A stretch of 64,000 bases of DNA from Mucilaginibacter sp. L3T2-6 (GTDB lineage: Bacteria > Bacteroidota > Bacteroidia > Sphingobacteriales > Sphingobacteriaceae). The position numbers were made by a program, and so were the translations under genes. The notes under the pieces were generated by a model, which saw nothing but the letters and a program-made list of their open reading frames with translations, was not told where the DNA came from and did not search any database. The stretch spans positions 122,900 through 186,899 of the forward strand of contig NZ_JAUMKC010000011.1 of the NCBI RefSeq assembly GCF_030519355.1. The letters are read 5' to 3'. Below are positions 38,252-46,583 of the stretch, one piece after another (positions within the stretch are counted from its first letter, which is position 1; the number at the start of each line of letters is the position of its first letter).

Positions 38252-38578
38252 ATGGACGAAAATTTAAAAATGCTGATCAAACAAGATCATGAACTGGAGG
38301 GGCTAAGTTATCGTAATTTAGCGGAGAAGTATGGAATGGACCGTACCGAGATTCACCGTATTGTGATGTCAAAAACAAAGAAAGATGTACAAAAGCCGCA
38401 GTTAACATCCCAGGCGGTAAAAGAAGAATTGCCGTTGCCGGACGACATTAATGAGCTAAAAAAAGCCCTGCGCGATGCCCGCTTAAAGATTGAATTACAG
38501 GAGTTGATGCTGGATATCGCCAGCAAAGAATTTGGTGTCGATATCAGAAAAAAGTCTGGCACCAGGCAGTCCAAATGA
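38252..38578 (+). CDS. IS3-family transposase OrfA
   Basis: A 108-residue protein with an N-terminal helix-turn-helix (HELEGLSYRNLAEKYGMDRT, about residues 11-30) and a C-terminal leucine-zipper-like stretch (LKKALRDARLKIELQELML). This is the usual OrfA layout for end binding and multimerisation. Its stop codon TGA overlaps the OrfB ATG (ATGA). An A_AAA_AAG heptamer in its own frame near the end can direct -1 frameshifting to make the OrfAB transposase. Confidence 0.85.
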   Translation: MDENLKMLIKQDHELEGLSYRNLAEKYGMDRTEIHRIVMSKTKKDVQKPQLTSQAVKEELPLPDDINELKKALRDARLKIELQELMLDIASKEFGVDIRKKSGTRQSK

Positions 38579-38616
38579 AGATGCAAAGCAGCCGGCGAGG
38601 TCTTCGCGGGCTTTGC
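38548..38616 (+). other. Programmed -1 ribosomal frameshift signal of the IS
   Basis: The slippery sequence A AAA AAG lies at 38548-38554, exactly in the OrfA frame (Lys-Lys codons). A -1 shift enters the OrfB frame without meeting a stop. A hairpin follows at 38583-38616: GCAAAGC pairs with GCTTTGC and an inner GCGA/TCGC stem closes a five-base loop. The 28-base spacing is longer than usual. A_AAA_AAG is the established signal in IS911/IS150-type elements. Confidence 0.7.
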
Positions 38617-39591
38617 AGACTGCTTGGTTATTCGCCACAGGCGTATTATAAAAACCAAAGTGTATCGCTTAAACAGGGCCTGGCAGAGGACCTGTTATTG
38701 AGCCAGGTGCTTATTCACCGTAAGCTTCAGCCTCGTTCAGGCGGGCGTAAGCTACATGAAATGCTCTTGCCTTTTATGCAGGAACATGAGCTTTACATAG
38801 GCCGGGACCAGCTGTTTAATTTGCTGCGGAAGAACAACCTGCTGGTTAAAATGCGAAGGTGTAACCGGCCGCGAACCACCGATTCGAATCACTGGATGAG
38901 GCGTTACCCGGACCTGGTAAAAGACGTCAAAATAAGCCGTGCAAACAGCTTATGGGTAAGTGATATTACCTATATCCGGCTCAAGAATGGCCATTTCTGC
39001 TATCTAAGCCTGATTACCGATGCTTACAGCCGCAAGATAGTCGGCTTTCATTTAAGTGATAACTTATCGGCAGAAGGCCCGGTGAGGGCATTGGAAATGG
39101 CACTCGATAGCAGAGCAGGGAATGCGCCCCTTATCCATCATTCAGACCGTGGTTCTCAATACTGCTGTGACGCTTATATATCCCTGTTAAAGGATAATAA
39201 CATTAGTGTTAGCATGACCCAGAGCGGAGACCCCAGGGACAACGCTATTGCAGAAAGGGTAAACGGTATTCTTAAACAGGAACTGCTGACAGCATCATAT
39301 GCAACCCTTAACCGGGCGCATCAATCGGTAGTAACAGCCATTGACATTTATAACCGTTTCAGGCTACATTCCAGCCTGGACATGATGACACCGGAAATGG
39401 CGCATACACATGCCGGGCCAATCAAACGCCGCTGGAAAAGCTGGGCAGAAAGACAGGCGGGCTGTCCCGGTTTATTAACAAAAAGAAAGGAGACCAGAAA
39501 AAGAAAAAAAGAAGCAAAAAAAGAAAAACGTGTTGAAATATGGAAAACTCTACCGAGTTTCCCACATTCCAACACGACAAGCAAACAATAA
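38575..39591 (+). CDS. IS3-family transposase OrfB (DDE integrase core)
   Basis: A 338-residue protein with an HTH_21-like N-terminal region (SGGRKLHEMLLPFM) and an rve integrase core. The DDE triad is visible in WVSDITYIRL, HHSDRGSQY and DNAIAERVNGILKQE. A basic Lys/Arg/Glu tail follows residue 300 (about KRKETRKRKKEAKKEKR). As full-length OrfB it is expected to function as part of the OrfAB fusion. Confidence 0.92.
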   Translation: MKMQSSRRGLRGLCRLLGYSPQAYYKNQSVSLKQGLAEDLLLSQVLIHRKLQPRSGGRKLHEMLLPFMQEHELYIGRDQLFNLLRKNNLLVKMRRCNRPRTTDSNHWMRRYPDLVKDVKISRANSLWVSDITYIRLKNGHFCYLSLITDAYSRKIVGFHLSDNLSAEGPVRALEMALDSRAGNAPLIHHSDRGSQYCCDAYISLLKDNNISVSMTQSGDPRDNAIAERVNGILKQELLTASYATLNRAHQSVVTAIDIYNRFRLHSSLDMMTPEMAHTHAGPIKRRWKSWAERQAGCPGLLTKRKETRKRKKEAKKEKRVEIWKTLPSFPHSNTTSKQ

Positions 39592-39616
39592 CAGTTATTC
39601 TTTATCTTTACTCATA

Positions 39617-39704
39617 GTGTAAACCCTATACAGGACTAAGATAAACTGTAAACCTAACACAGGATTATTCATTAAAAAGTGTAAACTTTTTTCAGGACGG
39701 CACA
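39617..39704 (+). repeat. Right end of the IS with three iterated 20-bp units
   Basis: Three direct copies: GTGTAAACCCTATACAGGAC (39617), CTGTAAACCTAACACAGGAT (39646) and GTGTAAACTTTTTTCAGGAC (39679). The last is part of the terminal inverted repeat, and the left end carries the inverted form once. Iterated subterminal copies of the end sequence may be extra transposase-binding sites. A further inverted copy (GTGTAAACCCATACAG on the minus strand, 39804-39819) lies beyond the mapped end. Confidence 0.7.
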
Positions 39705-39744
39705 GTTTTCGCACGCACGAACGCACGCGAACGTATTTTAAAGT

Positions 39745-39798
39745 ACTGATTATCAGCTTATTGTTGATTTTAATATTTTCAATGTGCTGGTAATCAGT
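39745..39798. repeat. Long inverted repeat downstream of the IS
   Basis: ACTGATTATCAGC (39745-39757) and GCTGGTAATCAGT (39786-39798) pair over 13 bases with one mismatch around a 28-base AT-rich loop. It lies in host or older element DNA between the IS end and the S41 peptidase gene. Function unknown. Confidence 0.5.
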
Positions 39799-39809
39799 GT
39801 TTTCTGTAT

Positions 39810-39839
39810 GGGTTTACACAGGGGTTACACTGTAAACCC
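39810..39839. repeat. Inverted repeat with GTTTACA words before the S41 peptidase end
   Basis: GGGTTTACA and TGTAAACCC form a 9-bp stem around a 12-base loop. The words resemble the GTGTAAAC units of the IS right end. No T tract follows on either strand close to the stem. Confidence 0.45.
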
Positions 39840-39863
39840 CATTAAGGTTAAAACAATATTTTA

Positions 39864-41606
39864 TTACTGATCGTCGCTGTCGGTATCGGCGGCTTTTTTG
39901 GCAGCCATTGCGAGTACAGGTTTACCTATCGTTTTATAGTTCCCCTCGCCTTTAAGTATCTGGGCAATCTTATCCTTGTCCTGCATAACCTTTACAGCCT
40001 CGGCAAGTTCTTTATCGTATTTAAAATTAGTTTCATAACGGCCTTTTTCAAAGTAATAGCGGGAAGCTATTTCATTTTCAAGAACCTGCTTAATCTCGTC
40101 CTTGTGTAATTGAAGATCGTTCTTTTTGCTGGCCATCATTTTAGCTTTCAGCGCATCGTATTCTGTTTGTATCTCGCTAAACTGTTTTTCTTTAGTCGCT
40201 TCGTTTTTCAGGCTGGCAAGCACTTTCTCTGTTGTGGTGGTGTAGCTATAGTTCTTTCCATCCAAAAACTTCACAAAATCAGCATAATCAGCATCCGTCA
40301 ATGCAAATTTTCCGCTTGCAGCTATAGTTGGGTGAGTATCGCGGTAATGGTTAGCGTAATCAAAAATAAACAATTTACCTACCAGAGCCTGGGTAACGTT
40401 GGCAAAGCGCTCCTGCTTCACAAATATATCGGGATAAATGCCGCTGCCGTCATAAACAGAGCGGCCATTTTTGGTTTTAAACTCGTGGATCAGCGAATCG
40501 GCAACCTTTACTACGCTGCCATCGTCCTTTCGGTGAGTATAGTCTATTTCCTGTATGCAACGGCCTGATGGAACAAAATATTTGGCGATTGTGATTTTCA
40601 CCAGGCTGTTGTAAGGCAGGTTAAACGTTTGCTGAACCAGGCCTTTACCGTAACTGCGCTGACCGATGATAATAGCACGGTCTAAGTCCTGCAGTGAGCC
40701 GGCAACTATTTCAGATGCAGACGCCGAGTGGCTGTTTACCAAAACTACCAGCGGCAAATTGGGTTCAACCGGTGCGCTTACTGTGTTATAAGTAAAATTC
40801 TTTTCCTTTATCTTTCCTTTTTGCGAAACTACCTCAACATCTTTCGGTACAAAAAGGTTAACAATCTTTACAGCTTCCTGTAATATACCCCCGCCGTTTG
40901 AGCGCAAATCAAGGATGATACCATTGGGCTTATTTTTTTCGATGGCTGTAAGGGCATTAGTTACCTCTTCGGCAGAGTTTTCAAGAAATTTATCAAGCTT
41001 AATATAGCCCATATTGCCACCCACCATGCCTGAATAAGATACATTGGGCTGTCTTATTTCGTCGCGCACAAGGGTCTTTTCAGCGGGTTTTGCATCGCCT
41101 TCACGCTGCATGGTCAGCTTAATGTTGGCCCCTTTAGCGCCTTTAAGAAGCAGGCTTACCTGGTCGTTATTTTTCCCGTCGAGGGGAACATCGTTAATTT
41201 TCAACATCTGGTCGCCTGGCCTGATGTCTGCTTTTTGGGCCGGAAAGCCCTGGAATACATCCGACACATAAACTTTATTATTGCGCACAAATATGCCCGC
41301 GCCAATTCCGCCGTACTGCGTACTTACGTAGTGTAGCTTATAATCTTCAATTTCAGATTCCGGGACGAATTCGGTATAAGGGTCCAGCCCGTCGAGCATG
41401 GCGTCGACACCGGTCTTTATCATCTTTGTTGAATTAATATCATCAACATAATTGATGTTAACCTCTTTGTAAACAGATGCAAATACATCCAGGTTTTTCG
41501 ACAGCTGGAAAAGGTCGTCTTTAAAGCTAAATGCGCCCGCTGCTATTATCAGTATCCCGCCAATAAGCAACTGTTTTTTATACCTGTTCACAATACCCTT
41601 GTTCAT
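39864..41606 (-). CDS. C-terminal processing peptidase, S41 family (CtpA/Prc-like)
   Basis: A 580-residue exported protease: N-terminal signal anchor (LLIGGILIIAAGAFSF), PDZ domain (about residues 85-175, GIGAGIFVRNNKVYVSDVF ... RPGDQMLKINDVPL), and the S41 catalytic domain with nucleophile Ser in NSHSASASEIVAG (about 297) and Lys in GQRSYGKG (about 320). A helical C-terminal extension follows. It cleaves periplasmic proteins at C-termini. It is transcribed away from the small CsbD-like gene and converges on the IS. Confidence 0.93.
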   Translation of the reverse strand: MNKGIVNRYKKQLLIGGILIIAAGAFSFKDDLFQLSKNLDVFASVYKEVNINYVDDINSTKMIKTGVDAMLDGLDPYTEFVPESEIEDYKLHYVSTQYGGIGAGIFVRNNKVYVSDVFQGFPAQKADIRPGDQMLKINDVPLDGKNNDQVSLLLKGAKGANIKLTMQREGDAKPAEKTLVRDEIRQPNVSYSGMVGGNMGYIKLDKFLENSAEEVTNALTAIEKNKPNGIILDLRSNGGGILQEAVKIVNLFVPKDVEVVSQKGKIKEKNFTYNTVSAPVEPNLPLVVLVNSHSASASEIVAGSLQDLDRAIIIGQRSYGKGLVQQTFNLPYNSLVKITIAKYFVPSGRCIQEIDYTHRKDDGSVVKVADSLIHEFKTKNGRSVYDGSGIYPDIFVKQERFANVTQALVGKLFIFDYANHYRDTHPTIAASGKFALTDADYADFVKFLDGKNYSYTTTTEKVLASLKNEATKEKQFSEIQTEYDALKAKMMASKKNDLQLHKDEIKQVLENEIASRYYFEKGRYETNFKYDKELAEAVKVMQDKDKIAQILKGEGNYKTIGKPVLAMAAKKAADTDSDDQ

Positions 41607-41668
41607 CCTAAAAATGTTAAAAATATAAAACTACAAAAAAGCCTGATAGTTTTAATTATCCCGCTGTT

Positions 41669-41884
41669 TTACAAACGGTTATTGTCGATATTCACTAACG
41701 CTTTTTTCAGGGTAAATAGTACGTAGTTCCTGTCGCGGTTAACCAATTCCATTAATTTTGTTATCAGGGCTTCCTCTTGTCCTTCGCTGTATTGCAATTG
41801 CTCGTCGGTAAGGCGGTTGTATTTACGCTGTATTTTGATTTTTACACGTTCCCACTCTTTGTTAGAGATACTGATTTCGGCCAT
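41669..41884 (-). CDS. Small CsbD-like stress protein
   Basis: A 71-residue protein. EWERVKIKIQRKYNRLTDEQ and QYSEGQEEALITKLMEL resemble the CsbD-like fold (W..lKGk.kekwg.LTddDl..ieGk.dqL..kl). The ATG at 41884 (MAEIS) is preferred to a longer frame from 41905. A further C-terminal stretch (YVLFTLKKAL) is not typical of CsbD, so the family call is moderate. It lies upstream of the S41 peptidase on the same strand. Confidence 0.55.
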   Translation of the reverse strand: MAEISISNKEWERVKIKIQRKYNRLTDEQLQYSEGQEEALITKLMELVNRDRNYVLFTLKKALVNIDNNRL

Positions 41885-42066
41885 TTCAAATTTTATTTTC
41901 AACAAAAATATAAAAATACAACGTGCCCGCCATTAATTTTTTGGCAAGGCAATTGTTAGGGCAATGTAATTAATTACCAGATTAAGCGTTTGGTAACTTA
42001 ATTATAAACAACGTGGCCGGTTACCCCTCAGGGCGGCCGCAAACAGAAACTAAATTTACATTACTT

Positions 42067-42648
42067 ATGAAAAAGATTTTATTAAGTGCGGCGATAGTGA
42101 TAGCAGCCTGCATCGGCGCCAACGCACAAGCATCATTAGGTATTAAGGGTGGTGTTAACTTTTCGAAAATTAACACCGATAATTTAAACTCGTCTACACG
42201 CACAGGCTACCAGGCCGGCTTGTTTGCCCGTTTCGGCAGTGCACTTTATTTGCAGCCGGAGTTGTATGTAAGCAGTACCGGCGGCGAATTCCATTCGAGC
42301 AATAACAATAATAACGTATCGGTAAGTGGCAATGTGAAGTTTACTAATTTGAATGTTCCGTTACTGGTTGGCCATTCTTTCGGCGAAAAAAACCTGAATT
42401 TCAGGATAATGGCCGGACCCGTTTACACAGCGGTACTCAGCAAAAATTTCTCGCAAAGCCTGGAGAATGCCTATAATGATTTCGGTCATTACAAAAGCAG
42501 TACCCTGGGCTTCCAGGCTGGTGCGGGTGTGGACATTGGGGCAATTACTGCCGACCTGCGCTACGAAGGAGGTTTAACCAAAATTAACTCCGACTTTGGC
42601 CAGCGCCAGAACCTTTGGGCTTTAAGCGTAGGCTTTAAAATATTTTAA
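42067..42648 (+). CDS. Outer-membrane beta-barrel protein (porin family)
   Basis: A 193-residue exported protein with signal peptide KKILLSAAIVIAACIGANAQ and about eight alternating beta-strands (LGIKGGVNFSKI ... LWALSVGFKIF), the PorT/OmpW-like small barrel layout common in Bacteroidetes. It ends with an aromatic terminal residue. I chose the ATG at 42067, which gives a normal signal peptide. Function unknown. A periodic nonamer array and a terminator follow. Confidence 0.82.
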   Translation: MKKILLSAAIVIAACIGANAQASLGIKGGVNFSKINTDNLNSSTRTGYQAGLFARFGSALYLQPELYVSSTGGEFHSSNNNNNVSVSGNVKFTNLNVPLLVGHSFGEKNLNFRIMAGPVYTAVLSKNFSQSLENAYNDFGHYKSSTLGFQAGAGVDIGAITADLRYEGGLTKINSDFGQRQNLWALSVGFKIF

Positions 42649-42652
42649 TTTA

Positions 42653-42810
42653 GTTGTATTGGTTGGAGAGGTTGTAAGGATTGGATGAGTTGAATACGAA
42701 GCTATCCTCGCACGCTAACAAAAAAGGTCCCGGTTGCCGGGACCTTTTTGCTGTAAAAATGTTAACCAACATAACTACTACAGCATCTGCAACTATTACA
42801 ACAAACCAAC
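42653..42810. repeat. Paired inverted nonamer arrays flanking a terminator
   Basis: The left array has five 9-bp units: GTTGTATTG, GTTGGAGAG, GTTGTAAGG, ATTGGATGA, GTTGAATAC (42653-42697). The right side (42762-42810) has inverted-type units ending in AAC, including TTAACCAAC, ATCTGCAAC, TATTACAAC and the 8-mer AAACCAAC. The right array is less regular and runs into the last codons of the convergent S41 peptidase. The terminator hairpin lies between them. Confidence 0.55.
42721..42749. terminator. Strong bidirectional terminator
   Basis: AAAAAGGTCCCGG and its exact complement form a 13-bp stem around a 3-base loop. The stem ends in A5 on one side and T5 on the other, so it can end both the porin transcript and the convergent peptidase transcript. 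Confidence 0.9.
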
Positions 42811-44478
42811 AGCCTCCCGGTAGGCCATCTCCAGCATATAATCCGGGTATTTGTCCAGATCTTTCGCTTTCAATTTAATTTCTTTGTCGATTTTAACGCC
42901 GCGGCCCTCCCTAAAGCTGTCGTTTACGCCTTCAACGCCAACGCCGGTGAATGACGCTTCTATGCCGCCGGGATAATCCACCCAAAGAATATTCCCGGTT
43001 GTACCGGCCGTTTGCCTCCCCATAACAATTGTGTTGGGCCTGGAACGCAGTTCGGCAGCGACGCTTTCGGCCAGGCTTTGTGTTTCTTCATTTACCAATA
43101 CAATCATTTTACCCGTATAAAGCGGCAATTTAAGGCTGTTTGTCTTGTCGAAACCATTGGAGGTATGTTTGGCAAATGAACCGGGAAATTCCAGGATACC
43201 GTTATAGTCAATATTGGTGCGATTAACAGCCGGGAACAAACCGGCGCTAACCTGTTGCATTACCTTGAAGTTCGGGTAAGCGCGCATCTCCCATATCACC
43301 ACTTTAGCTTTTTGCAGATCAGTAAATAATCTTTTCAATGTATCAGGTTTGGTGATCTCGCAGATCCTTACGTACCATACGCCGTTGCCAAAATTTTCCC
43401 AAAGATTTAAAGGGTGATTTTTGCGATAGTTCCATAGCTCGCCTTCAGTAAATAGTTTTACTGTTTTGTTGATGTTTTTTCCGTGCCGTTTTATGCCTAA
43501 CCGCAGTATGCGCACAGTATCAATTTTAAACAGGGTGTTGGCTATATTTCGGTACATTGAAAGTTCATTAGTCCCCGTAGTGTACGGTTTTAACTCCTTC
43601 ACCCGTTCGGCAACCGGTTTATTATTTATACTGACGATCTCATCGCCGATCCGGAAATCCATTTCTTTCATCAGCGAATCATACCGGCTGCGGCCGATAA
43701 CGAATTTGCCGTTTATATAAACAGTAGTAAAGGGCAGGTTTAATGTTTGATGGGCATTGTTCCATTCTTTTTGGGTAAAAAATGAATGACTGTCATTTAT
43801 TTGAGCGGTCAACCGCAGGAAAGTTTTGCGGTATTCATTGCTATCGCTTGCTGCAATAAACTGAGGAATGAACACGGGCAGTACGCTTTCCCAATTTTTT
43901 GCATTGATGTATTTGTCCGGATAAAAGTAGTTGATGATATTCCAGTAGCGGGCAAGCGCAAGCAGCCTGTGAACTTCGTCAGGATAAGCCGGCAAGGCGT
44001 ATGGGTTTTCTTTGTGATAAATATAATCCAGCTTGTGCCCGTTATAGCGGTTATCGATAAACTTGTTTGAGTCGGGGATGTGATGCAGGTATAATTTAGT
44101 CAGCTCGGTTTTAAGCGGCGCAGACACGCCAAACCTGGCGATATCTTTTTCGGTAAAAATCCGCAAAATGGTATCGCTTTGCATTTGGGTAATAGCTGGC
44201 GACAACCCGGCTTTTGGCAGGGAACTGTACCAATCGGTCAGCAGTTTGTCAAAGCCCTTATCGCCGCCGGCCGATTTAACTAAAGGAACCATCCTGAAAA
44301 ACTCCTTATCCCAGTCAGTAGTTCCGTTGGCCGCTGCGGGATGGTAGTATTTCAGGAACCCCCATATTTTGGCAAAGGTGGCCAAATGTTGCGTTTGTTT
44401 ATTGTTCTGAGCCTTCAGGGCAGTGATGTTCATTAACAGGCCCAAAACAGTCAAGGTTAAAACCAGCATTTTTTTCAT
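42796..44478 (-). CDS. S41-family peptidase-like exported protein
   Basis: A 560-residue protein with signal peptide (MLVLTLTVLGLLMNITALKAQ), a helical N-terminal domain (FAKIWGFLKYYHPAA), a PDZ-like region (DFRIGDEIVSINNKPVAERV, about residues 275-295) and the S41 core with Ser in NEETQSLAESVAAEL. The position of the CtpA lysine reads GRQTAGTTG, so a Lys is not visible there; this is seen in tricorn-like S41 members. It probably cleaves peptides in the periplasm, but activity is not certain. Confidence 0.82.
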   Translation of the reverse strand: MKKMLVLTLTVLGLLMNITALKAQNNKQTQHLATFAKIWGFLKYYHPAAANGTTDWDKEFFRMVPLVKSAGGDKGFDKLLTDWYSSLPKAGLSPAITQMQSDTILRIFTEKDIARFGVSAPLKTELTKLYLHHIPDSNKFIDNRYNGHKLDYIYHKENPYALPAYPDEVHRLLALARYWNIINYFYPDKYINAKNWESVLPVFIPQFIAASDSNEYRKTFLRLTAQINDSHSFFTQKEWNNAHQTLNLPFTTVYINGKFVIGRSRYDSLMKEMDFRIGDEIVSINNKPVAERVKELKPYTTGTNELSMYRNIANTLFKIDTVRILRLGIKRHGKNINKTVKLFTEGELWNYRKNHPLNLWENFGNGVWYVRICEITKPDTLKRLFTDLQKAKVVIWEMRAYPNFKVMQQVSAGLFPAVNRTNIDYNGILEFPGSFAKHTSNGFDKTNSLKLPLYTGKMIVLVNEETQSLAESVAAELRSRPNTIVMGRQTAGTTGNILWVDYPGGIEASFTGVGVEGVNDSFREGRGVKIDKEIKLKAKDLDKYPDYMLEMAYREAVGLL

Positions 44479-44634
44479 TCAGCAAAATTGCAGTACACTG
44501 TAAACCGGCGATAATTTATTAGGCGGACTGTATTTTATTGTGGCTAAATTGAGGGGTTCAACATTCACCGCGTAAATACACCAGTTGGACGAAAAATTTT
44601 GTGCTTTCACAAAAAGATTAAGGTACTTTGGGTC

Positions 44635-45708
44635 ATGGGATTCAGTTTAAACACGCTCACTTACAAGCAAAAGGCACGGCTTACCGAATTGGTATTCCTG
44701 TTTATAGTGTGCGTGCTTATCCCGCTGTTCATCGGCCTGCAGATATTCTCGCATTTCAGCTGGACAATGTCGCTCATTTGCGTTACCGCCTTGAGTTTTC
44801 CATCGGTTATTCTATTTTACCGCTGGTTGCTGCCGGTTACTTTCGGCAAAAAGCGATACTGGCTGTTCCTGGTGCTGTTCCCGGTATACATCTTAATTTA
44901 TGAATTTAACTCAAGGCTATCGGCCATCGCAGTAATCCATCTGCAATTTATCCCTGCTGAGTACCGGGCCAACCTGCAGTCGGCCCATCCCGAAGACTTC
45001 AGCACATTCAGGCTTTATCAAACTGTTGGCTATACCTGTTTAATGTTGCTGGCTAATTCCTCTCTGTATGTAGTTTTGCGCCTGCTAAAAAACCAGCGTG
45101 ACCTGTATGAGCTTGAAAATGACAAGCTAAAGCTCGAACTGGACCATCTGAAATCGCAGGTGCAGCCGCATTTTTTTTTCAATACACTTAATAACCTGTA
45201 CGCGCTAAGCGTGCGGGGATCAAAGAAAACATCTGCAATGATCGCTGATCTGTCCTCGATCATGCGCTATGTGCTCTATGAAAGCGAACGTGACAAGGTG
45301 CCGCTTGAAAAGGAAATAAACTTCATCAAAAGCTATTTGCAGCTCGAACGGATCAGGCACGATGAACAGGAGCTGATAGATTTTGCAGTGCAGGGCGACC
45401 CATCTTTAATTAATATTGAGCCATTGCTTTTTTTGCCACTTATTGAGAATACCTTTAAACACGCGCTGCAAAAAGACCTGCCCGGAAAGTATGTAAAAAT
45501 GGCGATGGTAATTGATGAGGATGAACTGGTGTTCCAGACGTCGAACCCTAAGCCTGCAGCCGGAAAAACGAAATCCGAAGACGGCGGTATAGGGCTTAAA
45601 AATGTAAGTAAACGGCTGGAACTGCTTTATCCCGGGCGTCACAGTTTAGAGATTGACGATACCGGCGATACATTTAACGTAATTTTAATCATACAAACAA
45701 AGCCATGA
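44635..45708 (+). CDS. LytS/YehU-type sensor histidine kinase
   Basis: A 357-residue kinase with four predicted membrane segments in the first 145 residues, a short coiled coil (RDLYELENDKLKLELDHLKSQ, spanning the linker) and a His_kinase domain with VQPHFFFNTLNNL (phospho-His about residue 178). An ATPase domain follows with LPLIENTFKHAL and GGIGLKNVSKRLELLYPG. I chose the ATG at 44635 over an upstream TTG. Its stop overlaps the ATG of the LytTR response regulator by 4 bp, so the two form a coupled two-component pair. Confidence 0.9.
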   Translation: MGFSLNTLTYKQKARLTELVFLFIVCVLIPLFIGLQIFSHFSWTMSLICVTALSFPSVILFYRWLLPVTFGKKRYWLFLVLFPVYILIYEFNSRLSAIAVIHLQFIPAEYRANLQSAHPEDFSTFRLYQTVGYTCLMLLANSSLYVVLRLLKNQRDLYELENDKLKLELDHLKSQVQPHFFFNTLNNLYALSVRGSKKTSAMIADLSSIMRYVLYESERDKVPLEKEINFIKSYLQLERIRHDEQELIDFAVQGDPSLINIEPLLFLPLIENTFKHALQKDLPGKYVKMAMVIDEDELVFQTSNPKPAAGKTKSEDGGIGLKNVSKRLELLYPGRHSLEIDDTGDTFNVILIIQTKP

Positions 45709-46406
45709 TACGCTGCATAATTGTTGACGATGAGCCCCTGGCGCGCGAACTGCTTGTTGGCTACATCGACCAGCTTCCGAACATAACCTGCGTTGCTGTT
45801 TGCACGGGCGCAGTGCAGGCTTTCAGCGTACTGCATGAGCAGCATGTCGATCTGATGTTCCTGGATATACAGATGCCAGGCATCACCGGGCTCAATTTTT
45901 TAAAGTCGGTAAGAAATGCGCCTAAGGTTATTTTTACAACCGCTTACATGGAGCACGCTGTGGAGGCGTTTGAGCTGGAGGCCGTTGATTATTTGCTGAA
46001 GCCCATCACTTTTGAAAGATTTATAAAAGCTGTGCAAAAGGTGCTGCCAAAAAAAGAAGAACCGCAGGAAGCACCCCCCAGGGTAAACGAAAATGATTAT
46101 GTTTTTTTAAAAGTTGATAAGCGGCTGGTAAAGATAAACCATAGGAATATTGTTTATGCGGAAGGCTTGGGAGACTACATTAAGGTTTACACGGCTGATC
46201 AAACTTATATTACTTACCTTACCATGACGAAGCTGGAGACGCTGCTGCCTGCTAATAGTTTTGTGCGCATCCATCGTTCATACATCATTAACCTGTCTCA
46301 TGTTCAATATCTTGAAGGGAATTTTGTTAGGATTAATGACGTCGATCTGCCGGTAGGGCTGACCTACAAGGACGGGCTGGCGCAAAAACTGCGGAATGTT
46401 GAATAG
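45705..46406 (+). CDS. LytTR-family response regulator
   Basis: A 233-residue regulator: receiver domain (acidic pair at residues 8-9, phosphoacceptor Asp54 in FLDIQMPG, Lys in LLKPITF) and C-terminal LytTR DNA-binding domain (DYVFLKVDKRLVKINHRNIVYAEGLGDYIKVY ... FVRIHRSYIINL). It is coupled to the upstream LytS-like kinase by a 4-bp overlap. LytTR proteins bind paired direct repeats; no such site was identified by eye here. Confidence 0.92.
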   Translation: MIRCIIVDDEPLARELLVGYIDQLPNITCVAVCTGAVQAFSVLHEQHVDLMFLDIQMPGITGLNFLKSVRNAPKVIFTTAYMEHAVEAFELEAVDYLLKPITFERFIKAVQKVLPKKEEPQEAPPRVNENDYVFLKVDKRLVKINHRNIVYAEGLGDYIKVYTADQTYITYLTMTKLETLLPANSFVRIHRSYIINLSHVQYLEGNFVRINDVDLPVGLTYKDGLAQKLRNVE

Positions 46407-46583
46407 TAAAAGCCTGGTCTTAAAAGCTATTTTCCTGGCTTAAGTCCCCTTTTCATCTCATTTTCATAAAGCCGGGCTAATTTAGCAGCATAAGTTTGGC
46501 GATACCCTGCCTCGTTTGGTTGTAATTCAGCCCTGTCGCCGAAAAAAGGAAGACTTTAAAGGTCATCTAAATTTGAAGAACGT

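Larger units (their letters stand above)
38210..39704 (+). mobile_element. IS3-family insertion sequence, about 1.5 kb, apparently intact
   Basis: Imperfect terminal inverted repeats of about 26 bp bound two overlapping transposase frames: TGTCTCGTCCTGAAATAGG... at 38210-38235 and its complement-like copy at 39679-39704. The two repeats share the 20-base core at 38216-38235 and 39679-39698 with few mismatches. ORFs, DDE residues and the frameshift signal all look functional. No target-site duplication is obvious (CCG on the left, GTT on the right). The element sits between the converging mqnA and S41 peptidase genes and interrupts neither. Confidence 0.85.

Noticed and set aside
38200..39720. 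Target-site duplication flanking the IS
   Set aside because: Three- and four-base flanks of the mapped ends do not match, also when ends are shifted by one to three bases.
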